This document shows, one piece after another, positions 6,745 to 13,737 of a DNA stretch of 16,689 bases. A program made the position numbers and the translations under genes. Position 1 is the first letter of the stretch, and each line of letters begins with the position of its first letter. The notes under the pieces were generated by a model. It saw only the letters and a program-made list of their open reading frames with translations. It searched no databases and was not told the DNA's origin. The stretch comes from Bacteriovoracaceae bacterium. Lineage in GTDB: Bacteria; Bdellovibrionota; Bacteriovoracia; Bacteriovoracales; Bacteriovoracaceae. The stretch lies in contig CANEVK010000017.1 in the NCBI GenBank assembly GCA_947442115.1, forward strand, positions 1 to 16,689, read 5' to 3'.

Positions 6745-8253
6745 TTATCTTATCGCGAGCTTATCACCAGGTAAAATTTGGCGACGCTTAACAATGTGAG
6801 CATTGGTTCTAATGATAGTACTCATTGGCACACCCGTTTTCTGGGCCACTCGCCAAAGGGTATCTCCCCTTTTCACAGTATAATAGACCGAAGGATTTTT
6901 AACTTTCTTGCCCTTTTTCATATAGGCGCTCAGCATACGACCATTATTGCGCTTTCCACCTCGAGCATATCTTTTCTTGGTACTTTTCTCATAAATATCA
7001 GCATACATACTGGCATTTAAAGAATGATCCTCACGAAAAGGTAAAAGGACAACAGTACGTGGATCCAGATTTGTTTCTGACAGATCAGGATTCAAATCAG
7101 ATAAGACATTAACTGGTACTTTAAATTTTTTAGAAATCTGCCCAAGAGATGAAGCACCTGGTGTTACATACGTTTTAAAATTATCTGCAACAACAGTATC
7201 TTTTTCTTTATATTCATCCCAAGCATCTTTCGCCCCAACTGGAACTCTTAGGGCATAGGCTTCCATATAGGGAGGAGTCTGCCAGCGAACAATTTCGGGA
7301 TTGTAGCGCTTGAGTTCTTCAAAATCTAATTCTAGAACTTCAGAAACTTCATAAAGATCAGCATTCCCTTTGATCATGATCTCTTCATAATCAAGTGCTT
7401 TTTCAAATTGAATGTCACGAAATCCAAATACATCTAGGTTCTTCCCAATAATGGCGAGGGCCATTATTTTTGGAACATAGTTTTTTGTTTCTGGCCTTAA
7501 ATAACGACCTTGAGTCAGGCGCCAAAAGTCTTTTGAATTATACATTCGAATCGCTCGACCAATTTTTCCCTCACCGGCATTATAGCCAGCAGCTGCCAGT
7601 TCCCACGAACCAAACAAATTATGTAACGTCTTAAGATAGTTGGCCGCAGCGATTGAAGCCTTAAGAGGATCTCTGCGCTCATCTACATACCAATCAATAT
7701 TCAAACCAAATTTTCTTCCCGTGTAAGGCATGAATTGCCACGGGCCCACGGCCTTGGCCCAAGAACGTGCATGATTTTGAAATCCAGATTCTGCCATAGC
7801 TAAATAAATAAGATCTCTTGGAAGACCATTGTCTGCCATAATTTTTGAAAGAACTGGAGCATATCGACCAGCACGTTGAGTGTAGTTGATAAAATGGCGA
7901 CGGCCTTTACCAGTAAAAAATTTCACCCAACCAGCAACTTGCTTGTTCCATGTCACAGGAATATCAAACTTAGAATTTTTTAATCCTAATTCAGAAATGG
8001 CCTCTTGATCTAATTCAAAAACATCAGTGTTTTCTGCAAATGTTTTGGGATGAGCACTACCATGAATACAACCTTTACAATTAGGAAGATCTTTTTCAAT
8101 CAGATGCTCTTGAACGCGATAATACTCGGCTTGTTCAGCAATACTGGGATTATAGGATTGTTTCGGGGACCGTTTTTTAGCACCACTTGTAGAACAGGAA
8201 CTTAAAAAAAGTGCCAGGATAATTGGCGTCACTGCCAGTTTTGTCATCATCAT
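6745..8253 (-). CDS. mltD: MltD-type membrane-bound lytic murein transglycosylase with LysM domains
   Basis: Cleaves the MurNAc-GlcNAc bond of peptidoglycan to give 1,6-anhydro ends. The protein is 502 residues from the ATG at 8253. It has a lipoprotein signal with lipobox LSSC (Cys20). The SLT domain spans about 125-250, with catalytic Glu155 in LAMAESGF, then AVGPWQFMP, AAANYLKTL and ELAAAGYNAGEGKI, and the MltD-like NYVPKIMA. A degenerate LysM-like stretch lies near 298-338. A LysM repeat lies near 360-406, and a clear C-terminal LysM (YYTVKRGDTLWRVAQ to the end) follows. Length and layout fit MltD (452 aa in E. coli). A TTG at 8268 is in frame, but AAGGA (8258-8262) sits just before the three ATGs at 8253, 8250 and 8247, so the start is one of these. 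The lipoprotein would be modified by Lgt, encoded nearby at 9000-9803. Confidence 0.93.
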   Translation of the reverse strand: MMMTKLAVTPIILALFLSSCSTSGAKKRSPKQSYNPSIAEQAEYYRVQEHLIEKDLPNCKGCIHGSAHPKTFAENTDVFELDQEAISELGLKNSKFDIPVTWNKQVAGWVKFFTGKGRRHFINYTQRAGRYAPVLSKIMADNGLPRDLIYLAMAESGFQNHARSWAKAVGPWQFMPYTGRKFGLNIDWYVDERRDPLKASIAAANYLKTLHNLFGSWELAAAGYNAGEGKIGRAIRMYNSKDFWRLTQGRYLRPETKNYVPKIMALAIIGKNLDVFGFRDIQFEKALDYEEIMIKGNADLYEVSEVLELDFEELKRYNPEIVRWQTPPYMEAYALRVPVGAKDAWDEYKEKDTVVADNFKTYVTPGASSLGQISKKFKVPVNVLSDLNPDLSETNLDPRTVVLLPFREDHSLNASMYADIYEKSTKKRYARGGKRNNGRMLSAYMKKGKKVKNPSVYYTVKRGDTLWRVAQKTGVPMSTIIRTNAHIVKRRQILPGDKLAIR

Positions 8254-8475
8254 AACGTCCTTAAGCAATCGGAAGTAAGAAGGATACTTCCACTCTAAAA
8301 GTCTAAACCATCCATGCTCTCAAGCAAGATAGGGGCAATTTTGTTGCCTCTACAGACTCAAGAGAATCAAGTATTCAATGACTTAAATTAGCAGAAAAAA
8401 AGAACAAGCTGCGTCTTTACGGCCTCACCAAAGAAACCAAAACAGTCAACTAACTTCTTATGCTAAAATCACTAA
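8254..8475. other. Divergent intergenic region between mltD and the 175-aa gene
   Basis: This 222-bp stretch holds the start signals of two divergent genes and no ORF of note. Facing mltD, TTGCTT and TAGACT 16 nt apart are a possible weak promoter. An inverted repeat, ggaagta (8271-8277) and tacttcc (8285-8291), would form a 7-bp hairpin in the mltD leader just before its ribosome binding site. A second small repeat, ggcaa (8334-8338) and ttgcc (8344-8348), is also present. Facing right is an extended -10 (TGCTAAAAT, 8461-8469). Confidence 0.4.
8461..8469 (+). promoter_or_regulatory. Extended -10 promoter of the 175-aa gene, leaderless type
   Basis: TG-C-TAAAAT ends 6 nt before the ATG at 8476, so the predicted transcription start falls on or next to the start codon. 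No Shine-Dalgarno lies between (CACTAA). No clear -35 was seen. Confidence 0.45.
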
Positions 8476-9003
8476 ATGTTTAGACTCTTGATTATTTTGC
8501 CATGCTTTTTCGTGATGTTTCAACCTTTAAACGCAAAAGTTGATCCACCAAATTACAATTTTAGTCTTGAGACCCTGGAAGATTTTTTTCCTGACAAAAA
8601 TTTGGATGATCTTCAAAAAAAATACGGCAAGCCAGATCAAATGGGAAAACAAGGACAAGTTGAGACTCTTAGATTCTTTGTCGCCCATATCCGCTACAAA
8701 TTCCCCGTCATCGTTCAAGTCCAACAAGGAAAAGTTTTAGATTTTTTTGCTAAACTTCCCAGTTATTTTTTGCATGATGTATTTTTTCAATCTTTAGTGA
8801 ACCGCATCGGTAAACAAAATTCGTATAAGAAGATAGGAGAAGAAGCGATTTATCTCTGGGAAAAAGATGATCGTAAATATGTTTACTCAGCAGCATGCAC
8901 TATTACCTGCTTTCCCATTTTTTATACTGTTTCACCTCTTAAGCCTCAAAAGGGCTTTAAGCCTCTAATTGATATTTTGAAGGAAGCTGTGCCTAAGAAT
9001 TAA
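8476..9003 (+). CDS. Secreted protein of unknown function (175 aa)
   Basis: A Sec-type signal peptide (MFRLLIILPCFF..., residues 1-20, cleavage after LNA) precedes a mature domain of about 155 residues, presumably periplasmic. The mature part starts with a short helix-rich piece (LDDLQKKYGKPDQM), as in small periplasmic proteins whose first motif is LxxxxGxPD. It then has strand-like segments (IRYKFPVIVQVQQGKVLDFFAKL, EAIYLWEKDDRKYVYS) and two cysteines in CTITC near the C-terminus that could pair as a disulfide. I cannot name the family. There is no ribosome binding site, and a -10-like element lies 6 nt before the ATG. It converges on lgt; the two stop codons share the palindrome TTAA. Confidence 0.7.
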   Translation: MFRLLIILPCFFVMFQPLNAKVDPPNYNFSLETLEDFFPDKNLDDLQKKYGKPDQMGKQGQVETLRFFVAHIRYKFPVIVQVQQGKVLDFFAKLPSYFLHDVFFQSLVNRIGKQNSYKKIGEEAIYLWEKDDRKYVYSAACTITCFPIFYTVSPLKPQKGFKPLIDILKEAVPKN

Positions 9004-9803
9004 TTTGAACGAGTGATAAGGGGATTTTTGATTCCCAATTTGCGTGCGTACATCAGCATCACAAACGAACCCAGAATCATAAATAGACATAAAATCTGAC
9101 CCATCGTAAGAAATCCAAAGAAGTAGCCAAGTTGAGCATCTGGCTCTCTAAAGAATTCCACCATAAATCTAAAAGTACCGTAACCTAAAAGAAAGACTGA
9201 ACTTGCGACACCATAAAAACGCTGACGTTTATGAACGGCAAATAAAATCAAAAAGAGGATAACTCCTTCGAGAAATCCCTCATAAAGTTGCGAAGGATGT
9301 CTGGCAAACGGCCCTCCATTGGGAAAAACAATTCCCACCCAAGAGTCAGTGACACGTCCGTAAAGCTCACCATTAATAAAGTTTCCAATGCGTCCAAATA
9401 GTAAGCCCGGTGTTCCGGCCACGGCCATACAATCAGCAATCTGAAAAAAATGTAGATTATGTTTTTTAGCAAATTTCCAAGTGGCCAAACACATGCCTAC
9501 CACGGCCCCATGAAAACTTAGACCACCTTTCCAGACGGATAAAATGTCCAAGAAATTCTCAGAATAGTAATCCCAGTTATAGAAAAAAACATAAAAAAGT
9601 CGAGCACCAATGAACATCCCGATAATAAGGGAGGTGATGTACTTATCTATTTCTTCCTTGGCGACAGGCCAGAATTTTTTTGAAGCAAGATGCTTGAGAA
9701 TCATGCCACCTACGACATAGCCAAGCACATACATCAAGCTATACCAACGTACTTGGAGAGGGCCTAAAGAAAAAATAACTGGATCTAACCATGATTGATT
9801 CAT
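9000..9803 (-). CDS. lgt: Prolipoprotein diacylglyceryl transferase
   Basis: Transfers diacylglycerol from phosphatidylglycerol to the lipobox cysteine of prolipoproteins in the inner membrane, the first step of lipoprotein maturation. The 267-residue protein has about seven membrane segments. The Lgt signature is clear: GRIGNFINGELYGR at 137-150, WKGGLSFHGA (91-100) with the conserved His98, RHPSQLYEGFLEG at 168-180, and FRFMVEFFREPD near 211-222 with the late conserved Arg. Length is near the usual 260-290. The ATG at 9803 lacks a good Shine-Dalgarno; TATAAG lies 9 nt upstream, with TTGTCT as a weak -35 just beyond the end of the neighbouring 261-aa gene. Within the window, mltD is an obvious substrate. 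Confidence 0.96.
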   Translation of the reverse strand: MNQSWLDPVIFSLGPLQVRWYSLMYVLGYVVGGMILKHLASKKFWPVAKEEIDKYITSLIIGMFIGARLFYVFFYNWDYYSENFLDILSVWKGGLSFHGAVVGMCLATWKFAKKHNLHFFQIADCMAVAGTPGLLFGRIGNFINGELYGRVTDSWVGIVFPNGGPFARHPSQLYEGFLEGVILFLILFAVHKRQRFYGVASSVFLLGYGTFRFMVEFFREPDAQLGYFFGFLTMGQILCLFMILGSFVMLMYARKLGIKNPLITRSN

Positions 9804-9812
9804 AATGATTAG

Positions 9813-9839
9813 CTTATAGGACTAAAAGGGTGAAGACAA
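9813..9839 (-). promoter_or_regulatory. Probable promoter of lgt
   Basis: On the minus strand TTGTCT (9839-9834) and TATAAG (9818-9813) are 15 nt apart, a little short, and the -10 ends 9 nt before the lgt ATG. The element fills the 36-bp gap after the upstream 261-aa gene, so lgt may be transcribed on its own with almost no leader. Confidence 0.4.
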
Positions 9840-10625
9840 CTACAGATTAAGTACTGGTTCACAAACGGCGTAGCTACCTGAGCTTACAGCACTGAGTTCA
9901 TAGATCGCCCTTTTCATTGCGGGGGTGATACCTTGAAAGTTTAGCATACAGGTTGATACGCTAAGAAAACTGATGATATCTTCTCGACTCATTTGACCCG
10001 ATATAGAATAGTCCTTATCTTTTCTTAAAAGCCTCATATAAGAATTTAATTTCATCTCTCCGGCATTAGAGTAAATAACTTTTTTATTCCAATCGATGAA
10101 AACCGCTTCCCCAAAAGACTGGGCCTGCTTCATCACAACCACGACATCGTCCTTCATTGTTCCCCAGTAACTTAATACACCCTGCTCCGACAACGCCGAA
10201 GTTAAAAAACGCACAAGAATAATTCTGATACCAATCATTTGATCGGTTTGTGAAATTTCCGAATTAAGTGCTAGATCCCAAAGTGGCTTGCGTGCTGGCA
10301 TGGCCATCATCCCAACTCTTCGGTAGGTATAAACTGGAGTCCCTAACTGTATGGATAAACTTTCTGCTCCATATTTATCTAAAAGATCTGTGCCATTAAG
10401 CTGCTGATTTAACCGTGCCGAAGCAAATTGAACCGTTAAAATTTTTGTTTGAGGTCGCTCCAAAGAAATTTTCTTGGATTCTTTCTCCTCTAATTCTTGA
10501 AAGCCTAATTCCTTAAAGAGATGTGAAAACTTTGGGGTGAGCTCATCTTGCCTAAAGCGAAGATAAATTGGGTAATCCAAGTTCTTTCGAAATTGAAAAT
10601 AAGTCCATTTAATTTGAGCATCCAT
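9840..10625 (-). CDS. Protein of unknown function (261 aa), divergent from the aminotransferase-reductase fusion
   Basis: I do not recognise this protein. It has no signal peptide or membrane segment and appears soluble, with mixed alpha/beta character. The first 60 residues contain several aromatic and basic residues and an acidic helix (SHLFKELGFQELEEKESKK). A middle part includes LSIQLGTPVYTYRRVGMMAMPARKPLWDLAL, a strand-helix unit IGIRIILVRFLTSAL, the segment DDVVVVMKQAQSFGEAVFIDWNKKVIYSNAG, and a C-terminal helical part with two cysteines. The core VVVVMKQ...AVFIDW...VIYSN could be a small antiparallel sheet as in roadblock-like or PAS-like folds, but that is a guess. A strong ribosome binding site (AAGGAG, 10632-10637, 6 nt spacing) fixes the ATG. 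The gene diverges from the fusion gene across 187 bp, so the two could be co-regulated. Confidence 0.65.
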   Translation of the reverse strand: MDAQIKWTYFQFRKNLDYPIYLRFRQDELTPKFSHLFKELGFQELEEKESKKISLERPQTKILTVQFASARLNQQLNGTDLLDKYGAESLSIQLGTPVYTYRRVGMMAMPARKPLWDLALNSEISQTDQMIGIRIILVRFLTSALSEQGVLSYWGTMKDDVVVVMKQAQSFGEAVFIDWNKKVIYSNAGEMKLNSYMRLLRKDKDYSISGQMSREDIISFLSVSTCMLNFQGITPAMKRAIYELSAVSSGSYAVCEPVLNL

Positions 10626-10812
10626 AAAGTTCTCCTTGCATCCTTTTCGGAATCTCCTCAGGAAAATGTAATGAGCCCCTTATATTTGAGGTATTTAGAC
10701 CGGTAATCCCGATCTCAAACCTCGCAAGACCTAAAACTGTTGAAATTTTTGACAGGTAAGTAAGAACTACACTGAAGAACTGACCCGGTTCCTCTGCGTG
10801 GTACTCTAGGAT
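10626..10812. other. Intergenic region between divergent 261-aa and fusion genes
   Basis: The 187 bp carry the ribosome binding site of the leftward gene and the promoter of the rightward fusion. A perfect TTGACA (10749-10754, plus strand) lacks a -10 at the right distance. On the minus strand TTGAGA and TAAATA, 15 nt apart, form a weak candidate promoter for the 261-aa gene. No strong inverted repeat that would mark an operator was seen. Confidence 0.35.
10780..10807 (+). promoter_or_regulatory. Probable promoter of the aminotransferase-reductase fusion gene
   Basis: CTGACC (10780-10785), a 16-nt spacer and an extended -10 TGgTACTCT (10799-10807). The -10 ends 5 nt before the ATG at 10813, and only AGGAT lies between, so the predicted mRNA would be leaderless or nearly so. 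Confidence 0.4.
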
Positions 10813-13737
10813 ATGACCATACAATTTACCCCTGCTACGAACAAAACTTCACAGCCCACAGAGAAAACTCAAGTTGAAAATTATAAAGATTTTACTAGAC
10901 CTTTAACCGCTAAACTTCTTGAGGCCATGAATTTGGCGAAAAATTATGTGCGCGGAGAAGGCGATTACCTCTTTTATGAAAAGAATCATAAGATTCAAAA
11001 AGTCCTAGATCTTACTGGTGGTTATGGGGCGAATCTTTTAGGTCACAGGCATCCCCAACTTTTAGAAGTGATCAATGAATGGACAAAAAATGGATCTCCA
11101 TCGATGGTCCAGGGCAGCTCTCGTCAAAAGGCCGGAGATCTTGCCAAAAAAATATCTGAAATTCTTCACAAAGAAACTGGTGAGGGACCATGGATCACTC
11201 ACCTTTCTAACTCTGGAACAGAAGCAGTAGAAGCTGCGATGAAACATTCGCTTATTCACTTTAAACATAAACTCGTCGACTTGAATCAAGAAATTGAAAA
11301 AGAACTAAATGAAGCTCTTCTTTCGGTACGTAGTCTCACAAGCCTTGAACAAAGAAAAATCCTCATCAATCTAAAAACCCAGATCGCTAATCAGTATAAT
11401 GAATTAAGGATGCCTGAAGACAGGAGATCATATCTCTTACACCAACTCGTAAATGCACAAACCTTAGATGAGTTGGCCCAGCTTTTAAGAGAGATCAATG
11501 CACTACAAATAAATCAAAAACCAAAATTTATTGCCTTTAAAAAAGCCTACCATGGTAAAACTCTTGGAGCCTTGTCTCTAACTAGCAATGAAGGCTTTCG
11601 CCAAGATTTCTTTTTAGGTGATGAATTTAACAATCAAACCATTTTTATTTCGGCCCATGAGGATAGACTCGCCATTGAAGATCATATTCAGTCCACAAAA
11701 CAGGACCTCATTTATATCTCATTAAATAGTGAGGGCCTTTCTCTTACCAAGCAATCATTCGCTGGTCTTGCAGCTGCTTTTGCTGAACCTATCCAAGGTG
11801 AAGCTGGTATCTTAGCAGTGCCTTCAGAAACACTTTCTCTCTTAAAAAAATATTCTCTTGAAGAGAATTTTCTCCTTGTCTTTGATGAGATCCAATCAGG
11901 AATGTTTAGAACAGGTCTCATGTCAGCTGCAGGTCATCATCATATTACTGCAGATATTTATACCTTTTCAAAATCATTAGGTGGCGGTATCGCAAAAATC
12001 GCTGCGACTACAATCATGAAGAGAAAGTACATTGAGGAATTTGGCTTTCTTCACACATCAACTTTTGCAGAAGATGACTTCTCATGTGAAATAGCCTTAG
12101 AAGTTTTTAAAATTATTGAATCAAATGAGTCACCATTAGCGGCCGGTATGGAGGCTGCTCAATACCTTGAAGCGAGACTGGAATACCTCAAGTCACAATT
12201 TCCAGATGTTGTTAAAGATTCAAGAGGAATTGGTCTTCTAAGAGCTCTTGAATTTAATGAGAGCGTATTAAAAGATATGGGCTTTGAATTTAAAGTCATC
12301 TGTGATTCTAAAATGCAAGGCTACCTTATTGCTTCAGCTTTACTGAACCATGAAGATCTCAGAATGAACCCTTCTCTCTCAAATAATTTAACACTTAGAA
12401 TTCAGCCAAGCCTCTACTTTAACATCATTAAAGCTGAACACCTTATCACAGGTCTTTTTAACCTGTGCCAGGCGATTCGCGAAAAAAATGTTCAGTACTT
12501 TCTTTCAGCCATTTATCCAGATCAACAAATTATTAATGAGAAGACAAAAGAACTTATTGATTCGCCTGAACTTGGACAGCGACCATTGAGCGTTTTTCTC
12601 TGTCACATGATCAATGAAACACACATCCGCCAAGTAACTAAAGCTCTCAAAGGACTCCCAGATTCTAAACTTGCTGAAAAACTACGACTGACAAAAGATA
12701 TTGCAGAATTTCAAATCTATCATCATCAAGTGCTTAAAGATAAACATGGCCAGGAAATGGATGTGATTATGCTAGGCATTCCACTTACATCTGAGGACTT
12801 GAAAAAAACTTTTACTTCTCGTCAAAAATATCAAGTTGTTCAAAAAGTCCAGCGCGCCATTGACTACTCTAAGGAACTTGGCGCAACAACGGTTGGGCTT
12901 GGTCAATTTACATCCATTGTATCAGGCAATGGGCTCTACTTAAATCCTCGTGGAATGAATTTAACTACTGGTAATGCCTACACCATTTCTCTAACAATTC
13001 AATCGGCCCTAAGATCAGCAAAAGAGAAAGGCAAAAATTTAAATCTTTCTACTGTCGCCTTGATCGGTGCAGCCGGAAATATTATGTCTGTGGCCAGCTC
13101 CCTCATGGCCGACAAAGTAGGAAAAGTCATCCTTATCCATCACTCTGCCATTGAAACAAGTTTTAAATATCAAGAGGCAGTAAAAAGAATTTTAAAAGAA
13201 ATATATCATTCATCCGCCGACACCAAGGTTGTTAAAATCGTAAAGAAATTCTACACAAATGATATTCAGCTTTTAAAATTTCTCGCGATTCCTGAAGTTC
13301 AAGAAGTTTTTCAAGCGAGTAGTGATTTACACACGATTAAAGATGCTGACATTGTTTTAAGTGGAACAAGTGCCTCAAGTGGCTTTCTTAGCCTTGATTT
13401 ATTTAAGCAAGATGCTGTCATTGTAGATATTGCGGTTCCACCAACAATTAAAAAAGAACTTCTTGAAAAACTCCCCCAACAAAGACCAGATTTGACGTAT
13501 CATCTAGGTGGGATCGCCGAGTTACCACAAAAGCAACACCTCGACTTCTTCTTGCTTCCTCTGGCCCAGGGTGAAAGCTTTGCCTGCATGGCCGAAACAT
13601 TCACGATTGGATTTAGTGGAAAAATGAATAAACTTCATATTGGTGATCTTTCTAAAGAGATTGTCAACGAAGTTGAAGCCCTCGCAGATGATGTCGGATT
13701 TACTCTTGGTAAATGCAAAACAGAATCTTCACTCTAA
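10813..13737 (+). CDS. Class III aminotransferase fused to an acyl-ACP reductase (AAR)-like domain
   Basis: The 974 residues hold two enzymes. Residues about 25-560 are a fold-type I class III aminotransferase. It has LTGGYGANLLGH near 68-78, PLP-phosphate loop SNSGTEAVEAA (132-142), AYHGKT (245-250), AEPIQGEAG (324-332), VFDEIQSG with Asp358, and Schiff-base Lys387 in TFSKSLGGG. An extra helical segment of roughly 80 residues (about 155-235) splits the usual SGTEA...YHGKT spacing. Residues about 590-974 match cyanobacterial acyl-ACP reductase as I recall it. It has LCHMINETHI at 596-605, VGLGQFTSIV (694-703), TTGNAYTISL (718-727), the NADP-binding turn VALIGAAGNIMS (748-759), ADIVLSGTSA, and FACMAETF (923-930) with Cys925 at the place of the S. 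elongatus acyl-accepting Cys294. Predicted role: reduce an acyl thioester to the aldehyde and transaminate it to a primary amine. The fusion and both active sites are seen; substrate and pathway are inferred. It converges with the GNAT gene, with a 9-bp overlap. Confidence 0.85.
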   Translation: MTIQFTPATNKTSQPTEKTQVENYKDFTRPLTAKLLEAMNLAKNYVRGEGDYLFYEKNHKIQKVLDLTGGYGANLLGHRHPQLLEVINEWTKNGSPSMVQGSSRQKAGDLAKKISEILHKETGEGPWITHLSNSGTEAVEAAMKHSLIHFKHKLVDLNQEIEKELNEALLSVRSLTSLEQRKILINLKTQIANQYNELRMPEDRRSYLLHQLVNAQTLDELAQLLREINALQINQKPKFIAFKKAYHGKTLGALSLTSNEGFRQDFFLGDEFNNQTIFISAHEDRLAIEDHIQSTKQDLIYISLNSEGLSLTKQSFAGLAAAFAEPIQGEAGILAVPSETLSLLKKYSLEENFLLVFDEIQSGMFRTGLMSAAGHHHITADIYTFSKSLGGGIAKIAATTIMKRKYIEEFGFLHTSTFAEDDFSCEIALEVFKIIESNESPLAAGMEAAQYLEARLEYLKSQFPDVVKDSRGIGLLRALEFNESVLKDMGFEFKVICDSKMQGYLIASALLNHEDLRMNPSLSNNLTLRIQPSLYFNIIKAEHLITGLFNLCQAIREKNVQYFLSAIYPDQQIINEKTKELIDSPELGQRPLSVFLCHMINETHIRQVTKALKGLPDSKLAEKLRLTKDIAEFQIYHHQVLKDKHGQEMDVIMLGIPLTSEDLKKTFTSRQKYQVVQKVQRAIDYSKELGATTVGLGQFTSIVSGNGLYLNPRGMNLTTGNAYTISLTIQSALRSAKEKGKNLNLSTVALIGAAGNIMSVASSLMADKVGKVILIHHSAIETSFKYQEAVKRILKEIYHSSADTKVVKIVKKFYTNDIQLLKFLAIPEVQEVFQASSDLHTIKDADIVLSGTSASSGFLSLDLFKQDAVIVDIAVPPTIKKELLEKLPQQRPDLTYHLGGIAELPQKQHLDFFLLPLAQGESFACMAETFTIGFSGKMNKLHIGDLSKEIVNEVEALADDVGFTLGKCKTESSL

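Noticed and set aside
8254..8268. A five-residue extension of mltD from a TTG at 8268.
   Set aside because: The Shine-Dalgarno AAGGA lies within this extension, so translation should start at one of the ATGs just after it.
10749..10754. A perfect TTGACA as the -35 of the fusion gene.
   Set aside because: No -10-like hexamer is present 16-18 nt downstream, and it lies about 58 nt before the ATG; CTGACC with the extended -10 near 10799-10807 fits better.
10609..10824. A 71-residue leftward frame from a TTG at 10824 that overlaps the start of the 261-aa gene.
   Set aside because: It runs over the start of the fusion gene, has no usable start codon (its only ATG is near the end), and covers what looks like promoter DNA.
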